From: JBLNBN01 sp050260015
Lineage (GTDB): Bacteria; Bacteroidota; Ignavibacteria; Kapaibacteriales; UBA2268
Direction of reading: 5' to 3'
Assembly: GCA_050260015.1 (NCBI GenBank)
Contig: JBLNBN010000028.1
Coordinates: 1-64,000 of the forward strand
DNA: 64,000 nt
Part shown: positions 47,902 through 57,503 of the stretch, piece by piece
Layout of the letters: each line of letters starts with the position of its first letter
How positions within the stretch are numbered: the stretch's first letter is position 1
Made by a program: the position numbers and the translations under genes
Notes under the pieces: model-generated
Told to the model about the DNA's origin: nothing
What the model saw: only the letters and a program-made list of their open reading frames with translations
The model's database searches: none

Positions 47902-50730
47902 CTACCGCATAATGACAAATTTTTTCCGCGCCACGCCGCTCCCATAGTCAAGTTCCACCCAGTAAGCTCCCTGCGCCAAACTCTTTACGGAGTATTTTAT
48001 CTCGCCGCGGCCCTTCGGGAAATTTTCGTTCCCGACGACGCGGGCCGCCGCCCCGCCCCGCGAATCGACGATCCGGATAGTGACGCGGGCCGCTTCGGGG
48101 ATCTTGTACTTTATGTTGATCATTTCGTCGGCCGGGGAAGGAAAAATCGGAGACAATATGCCGTCCAATTCTCCTCGCGTAGTGGTTTTGGTCAATCCCA
48201 ATTCTATCGCGGCATCGCAAGCCGCCTGGTAAATAGATGAAAGCGATTTTTCGTTATTGGCTCCGTAAATAGCGAACACTACCCTTGCGGTGTCGTTCGG
48301 CCCTAACTTAATAGGTCCCGCGCCTATAGCCATTGAAACGTCCGTGGTTTCGCTCTTAGAGCGCGCGACGCCGCTCGAGATAGTGAGCCACTTTTCGCGG
48401 CGGGTGTACCCGTCCCAAACGCCCGGGTCCTGCTCGCTTTTCCCGTCGTTGTTAATCGGATAGAAATTCAATCTCTGATCGGAAATGAGCATAGCCCCGG
48501 CAATTGGTAGAGAGTCCTCTAGCGAGCGAACGAAGCCGCCGTAGATATCGGACCTGTACAAGCATTCGTTTAATAGAGACACCCCGATATCCCAATCGAA
48601 ATAGAGACCTGCGAATAGGTTCTCCCGCGCTTTTCCGCGCGTATCTATTATGTCGTATGAAATTAGCAGGAAATCCGACCTGCGGGGCGTTTTGAATTGA
48701 TATATAGTTTGATCTACCGCGACGCCTGCCTCTACAAAATCTCCTTCGTCCCTGAATTTAGCGGAACCGATATGCCCGTCTATCTTACCGCCTACGGAAT
48801 CGATCGTTACGGCTTTTTCCGGTTGGAAGTCGCGGTCCTGGTAGCTCTGCACGGAGCCGCGCGCGACGCTCGATAACGTGGAGTCGTTCTCGGCAACTAT
48901 CAGCGAGCCCTCGTAGAGCAGGTTGTCCGAGTCGCCATAATGGAATCCGATGCCCTGGGCGTTTTGGGGATAGTCGTTATAAGCGATATTTCCGCGGCTG
49001 TTTATCGTCGTTTTGATGTTATTTGCGGTCATATTCCTAAAGGACGGATTCACAGTTACGAGCGCAGAGGAGGAGCCTAATTTTACCGAGTCCTCATAGC
49101 CGACGAGTCTATACTCTAATCGATAATCGAGGGCTAAGTTCGTGGGAACGGTAAAGCTGAAGGTGCGCGTAAATTCCTTTTCCTCGCCGACCTTTAGTTC
49201 CCCCACTTCAATGGAATCGATTAAAGTCGAGGTAAACGCCGAATAATAAACGTAGAATTTAACTACGGGATTCTCCAGGTCGGTCAGCGCGTTCGCTACA
49301 GTAAAGGAAACGTACGTGCGCTCGCCTTCGTCGAAGGAGCCGTCCGCCGTCTCGTCCTCTATTTTAATATTTTTAATAATCAAAGACCTGGGGTTTTTAT
49401 CCGCTAAGGCGCGATAGGCGTGAATGCGGCCGGCTCCTATCTTGCCAACGTAAAAAGTATTTAGCGTGTCGATGTTGTCCGAAGTGGCTTTGAGAAGCTC
49501 GCCGACCTGGGAAGCGTTCAGCTCGGGGCGGGCCGCCCTAACGAGCGCTGCGACGCCCGCTACGACTGGCGAAGCCATCGACGTGCCGCTCATCCTCTGG
49601 TAGAAGCCGCCCGGCACGGTGGAGAGGATGTTCGAACCCGGCGCGGAGACGTCCACGCTCGAATGATAATTTGAATAATAAGCCTTCTTATCGTCATCCT
49701 CGACGGAGGCTACGGAAATAATCCCCTCGTAGCCGGCGGGGAAGTACTGCGTTTCCTGGCTGTCGTTGCCGGCGGCGCCAACGATTAAGGCACCGGCGGC
49801 GACCGCTTGCGCGAGGACTTCCTTTTCCGAGGTTGAATTTGAGTTGGACCCCCAGGAGAGATTAATAACGTCCGCGCCGTTTACGGCCGCATAAAGCAGG
49901 CCCTCGTACGAATTAACGACGCTCCTGTCGAACGGGTTATCGGTTGCCACCTTAACCGGCATTATCCTGACTGCTTTCGCAATGCCGGCTCCCCCGGCAA
50001 TATTATTTATTGTGGCCGCTGCGATGCCCGCCACGTGAGTGCCGTGCGACGGCCCGGGAATAGGGTCGTTATCCTCGCCTGCCGAGTCCGAGCTAACGAA
50101 GTCCCACCCGCGCCAATCGTCTATAAAGCCGTTGCCGTCGTCGTCCAACCCGTTGCCGCGTTTGTCTCGACCGGCGCTGTCCTGGCCGCTCTCGCCGGGG
50201 TTAACGTACATTTGCTCGCCCAGGTCGACGTGCTCGTAGTCCACCCCGGTGTCTACTATGCCGATTACCACGGTATCGAGCGGGGTAAATACGTCCCACG
50301 CCTCGAAGGCATGGATCTGCGGCAAGTGTTGCTGCTCGGGTAGAAGCGTGTCGTTCGGTATATCGAAAAATTGATGGCGGGGATAGGGCTCGGCGTATTC
50401 TATATAAGGAAGAGAAGATATCTTTTTTGCAAAGGCCTGGGCGTTTGCGTCGACTTCGATTACGTAAAGCCTTGAAAGAGGATTTTCACTTCCCCTACCC
50501 AAGCTCTCGCGGCGCCCTGCGAGCTTTCTTGCAAGCGCTTCAATTAAGGCTGGCCTGATCAATCGTTTGGATGGATATGCCGCTAATTCGGGGGCTGCCG
50601 TGGAATCGATCCTCAAGCCGGCAGGGAATCCCTCCCGGAATTTAATGATAATCTTCTCGGAGGCGCTCGCCCCAACAATAAACGCCGACGTCAGAAAAAA
50701 CATAACGAACGCGGCATAAATTCTTCCCAT
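47902..50730 (-). CDS. Secreted subtilisin-like S8 serine protease with T9SS sorting domain
   Basis: 942 aa. Signal peptide about 1-24. A propeptide-like region (about 25-125) precedes the S8 catalytic domain with Asp160 (IVDTGVDYEHVDL), His229 (SHGTHVAG), oxyanion Asn in GAAGND and Ser383 (SGTSMASPVVAG). A Ca-type acidic insert (GRDKRGNGLDDDGNGFIDD) lies between Asp and His. A long beta region (about 450-860) of unknown role follows, then a T9SS sorting domain (FPSPADEMINI, VDSRGGAAARV, LAQGAYWVEL). It should be an extracellular or cell-surface protease for protein degradation or processing of other cargo. It is 64 nt downstream of mfd and probably shares its direction of transcription only. 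Confidence 0.92.
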   Translation of the reverse strand: MGRIYAAFVMFFLTSAFIVGASASEKIIIKFREGFPAGLRIDSTAAPELAAYPSKRLIRPALIEALARKLAGRRESLGRGSENPLSRLYVIEVDANAQAFAKKISSLPYIEYAEPYPRHQFFDIPNDTLLPEQQHLPQIHAFEAWDVFTPLDTVVIGIVDTGVDYEHVDLGEQMYVNPGESGQDSAGRDKRGNGLDDDGNGFIDDWRGWDFVSSDSAGEDNDPIPGPSHGTHVAGIAAATINNIAGGAGIAKAVRIMPVKVATDNPFDRSVVNSYEGLLYAAVNGADVINLSWGSNSNSTSEKEVLAQAVAAGALIVGAAGNDSQETQYFPAGYEGIISVASVEDDDKKAYYSNYHSSVDVSAPGSNILSTVPGGFYQRMSGTSMASPVVAGVAALVRAARPELNASQVGELLKATSDNIDTLNTFYVGKIGAGRIHAYRALADKNPRSLIIKNIKIEDETADGSFDEGERTYVSFTVANALTDLENPVVKFYVYYSAFTSTLIDSIEVGELKVGEEKEFTRTFSFTVPTNLALDYRLEYRLVGYEDSVKLGSSSALVTVNPSFRNMTANNIKTTINSRGNIAYNDYPQNAQGIGFHYGDSDNLLYEGSLIVAENDSTLSSVARGSVQSYQDRDFQPEKAVTIDSVGGKIDGHIGSAKFRDEGDFVEAGVAVDQTIYQFKTPRRSDFLLISYDIIDTRGKARENLFAGLYFDWDIGVSLLNECLYRSDIYGGFVRSLEDSLPIAGAMLISDQRLNFYPINNDGKSEQDPGVWDGYTRREKWLTISSGVARSKSETTDVSMAIGAGPIKLGPNDTARVVFAIYGANNEKSLSSIYQAACDAAIELGLTKTTTRGELDGILSPIFPSPADEMINIKYKIPEAARVTIRIVDSRGGAAARVVGNENFPKGRGEIKYSVKSLAQGAYWVELDYGSGVARKKFVIMR

Positions 50731-50794
50731 ACGGCTAATTCCATCAATTTATTAATATAAAAGAAACTACCAATTAGACGCCTCGCACTGAGTT

Positions 50795-53700
50795 TTATTC
50801 GTCTAAAACGGTAGCTTTTATTGTTTTCTTTACTTTCCAGAGCAAATCTAACGCATCCTCTCTACTATCTAATTTGGCCTCCAAAAGCAGCTTGTTCCGG
50901 GTTTGCGTCAGCTTTGCGCCTTGAAGCGAGCCGATGTAATCGGCCACGTGAACAAAGGCGTTTTGATAATAGGATTCGTCCGTTTCCGGGGGGAATTCCG
51001 CAATCAGCTTGCCGTTTCGGAGCGCGATGCGAGTAAATCCGGTGTCGAGCGTCGCGATACGCATTCGGACGGCGAAGATTAGCTCCCGCGCCTGGTCGGG
51101 CAGCCTCCCGAACTTATCCTTAATCTCGTCGACTATGCTATTAAGCTCCGCGGTGTTTTCCGCCCGATAGAGAGCTTTGTAGTAGAAGAATCTATCGGTG
51201 TCGCTTTTTATGTAATCCGTGGGGAAGTAAGCGTCGGTCGAGAGCTCAATCGAGATGTCGTCGTTTTTGAATCTCAGCTTATCTTCTTTTTTTCCAAAGA
51301 TATCGGCAAATTCTTCAAGCTTAAGTTCCTGGACGGATTCATCGAGTATTTTCTGGAATAATTCGAAACCTATATCGATTATAAAACCGCTCTGCTCGGC
51401 TCCAAGCAAATTGCCCGCGCCGCGGATCTCCATGTCGCGCATGGCGAGCTTAAAGCCGCTGCCGAGCTCGGTGAATTCCTCGATGGCCTGGAGCCTGCGA
51501 AGCGAAATCTCGTTGAGCTTGCTAACGGGCGGAATCAGCAAAAAGCAATACGCCTGGATGTTATTCCTGCCGACCCTGCCGCGCAATTGATAAAGCTCGG
51601 CAAGCCCGAAATTCTGCGCGCGGTTGATTAATATCGTATTTGCGTTGGGTATGTCTATGCCCGACTCGACTATCTTCGTCGCGATCAGAACGTCGTACTT
51701 GCGCTGGACGAATTTCTCCATGACGCCTTCGAGCATTGCCGGGGGCATTTGTCCATGCGCTATGCCGAACTTAAAGGTGGGCATAAGCATCTCCAGGTCG
51801 CTTTTTATCTTTTCAAGGTCGTCGATACGATCGTTAACGAAAAATACCTGCCCGCCGCGCTCTATTTCGCGGCGAATAGCGAAGGCTATTTTCTCGTTGT
51901 TCCACTCCAATATTTCAGTATAAACCGGGAGCCTATTGCGCGGCGGGGTCTCCATAACGGAGAGGTCGCGAGCGCCCATGAGCGAAAAATTAAGCGTGCG
52001 CGGGATAGGAGTAGCCGTTAGAGTTAGGGTGTCGATAGAAGCCCGGAGCTGCCTTATCTTTTCCTTTGCGGAAACCCCGAAGCGATGCTCCTCGTCGATT
52101 ATGAGCAGCCCCAGTTCCTTGAACTCCACGTCCTTGCTTAGCAGGCGGTGCGTGCCGATTATTACGTCGACCGAGCCTTTTTTAAGCCGCGCCAGTATCT
52201 CGCCCTGCTGCGCTTTGGTTCTAAATCGGGAAATGACTTCGACGTTTACGGGGTATTTGCCGAATCTGTCGCGGAACGTCATATAGTGCTGCTGCGCGAG
52301 TATCGTCGTCGGCACGAGCACTGCGGTCTGCTTGCCGTATTGGGCGGCTTTGAACGCCGCGCGCAATGCGATTTCCGTCTTGCCGAAGCCGACGTCGCCG
52401 CAGACGAGGCGGTCCATCGGCGAATCGCTTTCCATGTCGCGCTTTACTTCCTCCGTAGTGCGCGCCTGGTCGGGCGTGTCCTCGTAAATGAACGAGGCTT
52501 CAAATTCCTTTTGCCAGATCGTGTCCGCCGGGAAAGCCGTTCCTTCTTCCGCTTTTCTTTTTGCATAAAGCCTTATCAGGTCCCGCGCGATGTCCTTTAG
52601 CCTTTTCTTTGTCTTGGCCTTCTTGCGTTGCCATTCAGCCGAGCCGAGCTTCGTCAGCCTTGGCTCGACGCCCTCCGAGGCCTGGTACTTTTGCACTTTG
52701 TGGATATAATTAGTCTGGACGTAGAGCATATCTCCTTCGGCGAATACTATGCGTATGCAGTCCTGCTTTATTCCGCCCATCTTGACGGCTTGAAAGCCGT
52801 CGAACCTGCCGACGCCTTTGTCTTCGTGCACGACGAAATCGCCGATTCTCAGCTCCTTAAGCTCTGAAAGCGTCATGCCCTCGGTTTTCTTTTGCGAGCG
52901 GTTTTCCGCGCGCGCCCTTCGTCTCTCGAATATTTGGTGCTCGGTTAGGCAGGCTATTCTCATATCGGGCATTAGGAAGCCGCCGGAGGGAGCCTCCTCG
53001 AGCCATCTTATGGCTTCTAAAGTCTCTTCGGGGGGCGCCATGCCGCGCGAGGTCTCGGTCACTTCCTCGGGCGGAGCCTCGAGCGATCCCGTAACGAGCT
53101 CGCGAAGACGCTCGAGGTGGATCTTACCCTCGGCGAAGAGCAATATGCGCGAGCCCTGGTAGGCGTACTCCTGCAAAGCCTTCGCCAATTCCTTCACGCT
53201 GCCGGAAAATTTCGGCTGCGGCTCGGATTTAACAGTTATATCCGCAGGGCCGAAATCATTAATTCGCACGCGCCGGAACTCCTCTAATCGTTTAAGAGAG
53301 TCCTCGCTTAGCTCCAGTTTCTCGGCGTTTTCCATAACGAAAACGGTGTCGGGGGAAATATAATCGAAAACGCACGAGGAGTATTCCGTCGTGCTTTCGT
53401 GGAATATATTGGCGATGAACTCAATGTCGTCGAATTCGCGGACGCTTCGCTGCGAGAGAGCGTCGAATTCGCGGATTGATTCGATCTCGTCCCCCCAGAA
53501 CTCGATGCGCGCGGGATTGTTCCAACCGAGCGGGAATACGTCCACCAAGCCGCCGCGAATTGCCAGCTCGCCGGGCTGCGAGACGAAATCCTTACGATTG
53601 AATCCATTAAGCAGCAGGTTTTGGGTAAATTCCTCGAAGTCTCTCCTGTCGCCTCGGGAAACCTTTAGCTTATGCCGGATCACTTCGCCGGGCGGGGGTA

Positions 53701-54103
53701 TCTTAAGGTCGAATATATCGGGGGTAATAATGCCGATCGAGCAGTCGGAGCTAAGCAGCGCGGTCAATCCTTCCACGAGCCATCCGTAGTGCTCCTCGAC
53801 GTCCGTTTCCTGGAATCGCACGTATGTTTGAGGCTTGGCCAGAGCAGCTACCTGCGCGTCCTTGACGAAAAGCGAGACGTCGTGCTGCCATTCTTCCACC
53901 CGCTCCAGGTCGGGCACGACGATCAATATCCTTCGGTTCCGAATGTGCCAGGCGGCGGAGATGGTCGCGCCCTTTAGCGAGCCCTCCAATCTTTTTATCC
54001 GGATTTCCTTTTTATCGCTTTCGAGTTCGCTTGAGAGCTTCGTCACAAAATCCAGGCGCATTAATATGCGCAATACCTCTTCAAATGTAAGTCGTTTAGC
54101 CAA
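50795..54103 (-). CDS. mfd: Transcription-repair coupling factor
   Basis: 1102 aa. The start is TTG at 54103, supported by GGAAAGG just upstream; an ATG 15 codons in is the alternative. UvrB-like modules D1-D3 (about 1-400), the RNA-polymerase-interacting CarD-like domain (about 415-475, IGDFVVHEDKGVGRFDGF), helicase motifs with Walker A GDVGFGKT (569-576) and IDEEHRFG, and the regulatory D7 domain at the end. Mfd releases RNA polymerase stalled at lesions and recruits UvrA. A near-perfect promoter lies 37 nt upstream. Confidence 0.96.
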   Translation of the reverse strand: MAKRLTFEEVLRILMRLDFVTKLSSELESDKKEIRIKRLEGSLKGATISAAWHIRNRRILIVVPDLERVEEWQHDVSLFVKDAQVAALAKPQTYVRFQETDVEEHYGWLVEGLTALLSSDCSIGIITPDIFDLKIPPPGEVIRHKLKVSRGDRRDFEEFTQNLLLNGFNRKDFVSQPGELAIRGGLVDVFPLGWNNPARIEFWGDEIESIREFDALSQRSVREFDDIEFIANIFHESTTEYSSCVFDYISPDTVFVMENAEKLELSEDSLKRLEEFRRVRINDFGPADITVKSEPQPKFSGSVKELAKALQEYAYQGSRILLFAEGKIHLERLRELVTGSLEAPPEEVTETSRGMAPPEETLEAIRWLEEAPSGGFLMPDMRIACLTEHQIFERRRARAENRSQKKTEGMTLSELKELRIGDFVVHEDKGVGRFDGFQAVKMGGIKQDCIRIVFAEGDMLYVQTNYIHKVQKYQASEGVEPRLTKLGSAEWQRKKAKTKKRLKDIARDLIRLYAKRKAEEGTAFPADTIWQKEFEASFIYEDTPDQARTTEEVKRDMESDSPMDRLVCGDVGFGKTEIALRAAFKAAQYGKQTAVLVPTTILAQQHYMTFRDRFGKYPVNVEVISRFRTKAQQGEILARLKKGSVDVIIGTHRLLSKDVEFKELGLLIIDEEHRFGVSAKEKIRQLRASIDTLTLTATPIPRTLNFSLMGARDLSVMETPPRNRLPVYTEILEWNNEKIAFAIRREIERGGQVFFVNDRIDDLEKIKSDLEMLMPTFKFGIAHGQMPPAMLEGVMEKFVQRKYDVLIATKIVESGIDIPNANTILINRAQNFGLAELYQLRGRVGRNNIQAYCFLLIPPVSKLNEISLRRLQAIEEFTELGSGFKLAMRDMEIRGAGNLLGAEQSGFIIDIGFELFQKILDESVQELKLEEFADIFGKKEDKLRFKNDDISIELSTDAYFPTDYIKSDTDRFFYYKALYRAENTAELNSIVDEIKDKFGRLPDQARELIFAVRMRIATLDTGFTRIALRNGKLIAEFPPETDESYYQNAFVHVADYIGSLQGAKLTQTRNKLLLEAKLDSREDALDLLWKVKKTIKATVLDE

Positions 54104-54139
54104 TATGCCTTTCCGCGCGTTAAATTTATTTCAGGATTT

Positions 54140-54170
54140 CAAAATTACGCAATAATCAACTATTTACAAA
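54140..54170 (-). promoter_or_regulatory. Bacteroidota-type promoter for mfd
   Basis: On the minus strand TTTG (54170-54167), 19 nt, TAATTTTG (54147-54140): an exact match to TTTG-N19-TAnnTTTG. Transcription should begin near 54133, 30 nt before the TTG start. Confidence 0.55.
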
Positions 54171-54240
54171 CTCCCCGGGAAGGCTGCTTTCGTAGCTCGC
54201 CCGCCTAGAAGTTCTTAATTTTACTATAAATAAAAAATAA

Positions 54241-54271
54241 TTGTAAAATTCATTTTTTAATCATAATTTTA
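54241..54271 (+). promoter_or_regulatory. Candidate promoter for the 54314 gene pair
   Basis: TTG (54241-54243), 20 nt, TAATTTTA (54264-54271), one mismatch from TAnnTTTG; start near 54278, 36 nt before the ATG. Confidence 0.35.
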
Positions 54272-54313
54272 GCTCATATATATTGATAATCGAAATATTC
54301 TATTGGAGTTATT

Positions 54314-54865
54314 ATGAAATTGGTTCTTTGGGCCCTCGTATCATTTTTTGTTTTATTTTCAGCCGGAAAAGCGCAAGACGAAGATCCGTTTGCAGAAAAA
54401 ACGCCCGAGAGACTAAAATTTTACAAGGAAAAATACGATACGGTTTACGCAAAGCCGTTTGAAATCGTTTGGAAAGGCGTACTAAAATCGCTTGAAGACG
54501 AGAATTGCCAAACGATCAAGAAGAGCTACAAGCAGACCGACGACGGCGTCTACAAGGGTTCGATCCATTCCGACTACTGCTTGCTAACGCAGAACAAGGA
54601 CAGCGCTAAAACTGTTTTGGACAAATTCAGCTATGCTATGCCTATCATTAGGGGCGGAACGTGGACTACTGCCCGCTTTCAGTATAAATTTATCGTCGCC
54701 GAACAGAAGGACGGGACTGTATCTTTAGAAATCCGGGGGGAAATCAGCGGGCGCGAAGATTACGTGACGACGCAGGTGCATTTCTGGAAATCGAACGGCA
54801 TACTTGAGACGGAGATGATGAAAAAAGTTTCCGCTAATATCGACGCTCTTTCCAGGACGGAATAA
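54314..54865 (+). CDS. Exported small protein of unknown function
   Basis: 183 aa. Signal peptide about 1-20 (LVLWALVSFFVLFSAGKAQ). The mature part has an alpha/beta layout: TVYAKPFEIVWKGVLKSL helix, a strand pair around DGVYKGSIHSDYC, then FQYKFIVAEQKDGTVSLEIR and a C-terminal helix. This loosely recalls BamC/DUF3568-type periplasmic domains, but I do not recognise the family. Two cysteines (NCQTIK, DYCLL) might pair. It starts behind TTGGAG and is 31 nt upstream of the gingipain-like T9SS protein, so they are probably co-transcribed. Confidence 0.7.
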   Translation: MKLVLWALVSFFVLFSAGKAQDEDPFAEKTPERLKFYKEKYDTVYAKPFEIVWKGVLKSLEDENCQTIKKSYKQTDDGVYKGSIHSDYCLLTQNKDSAKTVLDKFSYAMPIIRGGTWTTARFQYKFIVAEQKDGTVSLEIRGEISGREDYVTTQVHFWKSNGILETEMMKKVSANIDALSRTE

Positions 54866-54896
54866 TCTAATTAAATCTATTCAAAACGAGGGCAAA

Positions 54897-57014
54897 ATGC
54901 GCAATTTATACATTTTCTTGTTTATCTCATTCGTCGCGGGGTCGTTAGCCTACTCGCAAGAGATGCCAAACGTTTCGACGGTCGATCAGTCTATACTGCT
55001 CGGTATAACGACCTCGACGCAACCCAAGCCGACCATCATGGTTAATTGGAAAAAGCACCCCTACGCGTCAACCTATAACGTCAGGCGCAAATTAGCGTCG
55101 GACTTCTCCGCTTCTGCCTGGAAGCTGCTTGCCGCTAACTTGGACTCCCTTAAGACGAGCTACGTCGACACGACGGTTAAAGTTGGCGTTGAATACGAAT
55201 ACGAAGTATACGGCTCCGCCATAGAAAAATACGGTTCCGCCCCGAATGGGTGGAAATTCTACGCTTTCGGCTATATCGGAGCGGCTATAGAGGCGCCCGA
55301 GAAGGACGATATGGGCGACGTGCTTTTAGTAGTGGACTCAACTTTATACGATGGCATAAAACCTTCGCTGGACCTTTACTCCGAGCAGCTAAAAAAAGAG
55401 GGATGGCGAGTTCTCCCCTACTACCTGGCTCCCCGCGCGGAAGCGTTCGATAAAGACAAGGTCGCCTTCGTCAAAAATCGTATCTACGGCATTGCGACCG
55501 ATACTAATTATCGATTGAGAACAGTGACCCTAATAGGAAGAATCCCCGTCCCCTACTCCGGCGACATTGCCCCCGACGCTCATGGCAATCACTATGGAGC
55601 ATGGCCTGCCGACGGTTATTACGGCGTGTTAAACAAAACGCCCTGGCCCGATAACACGGTAAATGTCGATTCCGCTTCCGACGTAAACAATCACAACGTT
55701 CCCGGCGACGGTAAATTCGATATAAGTACCTTTATCGGTGCGAATAACCAGGTAAAGATACAAATTGGACGTATTGATTTTTACAATCTTCCAAAATTTA
55801 AAAAATCGGAAACTCAATTAATCGAGGAATACTTAAAGAAGGACCTGGACTATCGCCAGGGTAAAACTGCCTATATCACCCGCGGGCTTGTCGACGACAA
55901 CTTCGGCGCTTACGGCATCCCGGAGGGATTCGCTACCTCGGGTTGGAGAAACTTCGGCGCGCTCTGCGGCCAGGACAGCGTTAAGGAGATTGACTTCTTC
56001 GAATCTTTAGGCCTCGATAATTACCTCTGGTCCTATGGCTGCGGCGGCGGATGGCCGGAAGGCGCCGGCGGCGTCGGCAACACTGACGACATGGTAACCA
56101 AGCCGGTCAAGGGAATATTTACGTTTTTATTCGGCTCGTACTTCGGCGATTGGAACCAACAGAATAACTTTATTCGCAGCGCTATCGCTTCCCAGCCCTC
56201 CGTGTTAACTTGCGCATGGGCAGGAAGGCCGCAGTGGTACGTTCATCGCATGGGCCTGGGGTACAATATCGGAGAAAGTACGGTAATATCGCAAAACAAT
56301 ACGGACTTTTATAAGAACAACGTAATTTGGCTCAATTCAAGCCAAAGCGTTATATATACTTTCGGCACGGCTGGGGTACACACGGCTTTAATCGGCGACC
56401 CGACTCTGAAGATGTTTGCCGGCAGAACTCCCTCGCCCTCCTCGCTTACGCTCAACAGGATAGGCGACGGGATTATTGAAATTAATTGGACGCAGGACGG
56501 CGACGGCGAAACGCCCAGCTACAACGTCTACCGCGCGAAGTCCCCGGAAGGACCTTACGAAAAGTTAAACAAGGCCAGAATAAATGGATTTCAATTTATT
56601 GACACTACGAACCTTCAGGGCCAGGTTTACTATGCCGTATCCGCTTCAAATTTGATTACGAATAATTCCGGTACTATCTGGAACTCCGGCGAGCGCATAT
56701 TTGGGCAAGTGGAGGGCAAAGGCGTCGCGGAGAGCGTCGCGCGAGCGGAGCTTTCCGTCAATCCCAACCCTGCCGTTGATATCGCGTCAATTAAGCTATC
56801 CTCAGGGTTCGGCGGCAAATTAGAAATTGAGATCTACGATTTAGCCGGCGAGAGAGTAATGAACTTTACAAGGGAATTCTTCAACGGCGGCGACGCGACC
56901 ATTAACTGGAACTTAACTGATTATTCGGGCTCCCGCATATCCCCGGGCGTTTACGTAATCAAATACAAGACCGGCTCGCAACGCGGCGTAGCCAAGCTTG
57001 TCGTCGTTAAATAA
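54897..57014 (+). CDS. Gingipain-like (C25-fold) secreted protein with altered catalytic dyad, FN3 and T9SS domains
   Basis: 705 aa. Signal peptide about 1-20. An FN3-like region (about 40-125) is followed by a C25 (gingipain)-like module: DVLLVVDSTLYDGIKPSL, ADGYYGVLNKTPW and KIQIGRIDFYNLPKFKK correspond to the family blocks with the GRI/VGR motif. In gingipains a GHG loop gives the catalytic His and a C-x-x-G loop gives the Cys. Here the corresponding places seem to be YGCGGGW (Cys382) and FGSYFGDW (Ser414), so protease activity is doubtful. A second FN3-like domain (about 515-600) and a T9SS type A domain (NPNPAVDIASI, YDLAGERVM, ISPGVYVIKY) end it. Function may be binding or structural. 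Confidence 0.75.
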   Translation: MRNLYIFLFISFVAGSLAYSQEMPNVSTVDQSILLGITTSTQPKPTIMVNWKKHPYASTYNVRRKLASDFSASAWKLLAANLDSLKTSYVDTTVKVGVEYEYEVYGSAIEKYGSAPNGWKFYAFGYIGAAIEAPEKDDMGDVLLVVDSTLYDGIKPSLDLYSEQLKKEGWRVLPYYLAPRAEAFDKDKVAFVKNRIYGIATDTNYRLRTVTLIGRIPVPYSGDIAPDAHGNHYGAWPADGYYGVLNKTPWPDNTVNVDSASDVNNHNVPGDGKFDISTFIGANNQVKIQIGRIDFYNLPKFKKSETQLIEEYLKKDLDYRQGKTAYITRGLVDDNFGAYGIPEGFATSGWRNFGALCGQDSVKEIDFFESLGLDNYLWSYGCGGGWPEGAGGVGNTDDMVTKPVKGIFTFLFGSYFGDWNQQNNFIRSAIASQPSVLTCAWAGRPQWYVHRMGLGYNIGESTVISQNNTDFYKNNVIWLNSSQSVIYTFGTAGVHTALIGDPTLKMFAGRTPSPSSLTLNRIGDGIIEINWTQDGDGETPSYNVYRAKSPEGPYEKLNKARINGFQFIDTTNLQGQVYYAVSASNLITNNSGTIWNSGERIFGQVEGKGVAESVARAELSVNPNPAVDIASIKLSSGFGGKLEIEIYDLAGERVMNFTREFFNGGDATINWNLTDYSGSRISPGVYVIKYKTGSQRGVAKLVVVK

Positions 57015-57045
57015 TGCCGTTGGAAAAGTAAATTAGACTTAAAAG

Positions 57046-57078
57046 AAAAAGCCCGCAAACGTTTGCGGGCTTTTTTTT
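57046..57078. terminator. Bidirectional terminator between the gingipain-like and marR genes
   Basis: AAAAAGCCCGCAAAC and GTTTGCGGGCTTTTT are perfectly complementary; a realistic hairpin has a 9-bp or longer stem with a small loop, A run on one side and T run on the other. Confidence 0.92.
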
Positions 57079-57502
57079 ATAACGAGTCTTTCTCGACTGT
57101 GGATAGTAGCGAATTTAGCTGCTCCGCTTCCTCGGGGGTTAATTTCTCGACCAACTTTCTTTCCCATTCGGCGATAGCGGCCAAAATATCTCCAATTATG
57201 CTTGTGCCTTTCTCCGTAACAGTCAGTTCCTTGCATCGTAAATCGTCCCGCCTCAACTTGTACTCTACGTAGCCGTTGGCGACGAGCTTTGCGACGCCCC
57301 GCGATACGTTGGCTTTATCCGTTTTAAAATGATTTGCGATAAAGTCCTGGGTTATCTTAGGATTGTCCGCGATAGCGAGCAGGTAAGCATGCTGCCCGTG
57401 CCCTATATTGTATTTTTTCAATTTTTTGGATAGGAAAACCGATCCTTCCTTCGTTATCCGAAGCATCTTCACGGATAGCATATCGCCGTCTTTGAAGTTC
57501 AT
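57077..57502 (-). CDS. MarR-family transcriptional regulator
   Basis: 141 aa, the normal size. Winged-helix residues about 45-110 include GHGQHAYLLAIADNPKITQD, HFKTDKANVSRGVAKLVANG and the wing EYKLRRDDLRCKELTVTEKG. Dimer helices lie at both ends. MarR proteins repress nearby genes until a phenolic or oxidising signal is bound. The gene starts 1 nt after the stop of a NmrA-like reductase gene, so the regulator is probably co-transcribed with the gene it controls. Confidence 0.9.
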   Translation of the reverse strand: MNFKDGDMLSVKMLRITKEGSVFLSKKLKKYNIGHGQHAYLLAIADNPKITQDFIANHFKTDKANVSRGVAKLVANGYVEYKLRRDDLRCKELTVTEKGTSIIGDILAAIAEWERKLVEKLTPEEAEQLNSLLSTVEKDSL

Positions 57503-57503
57503 A

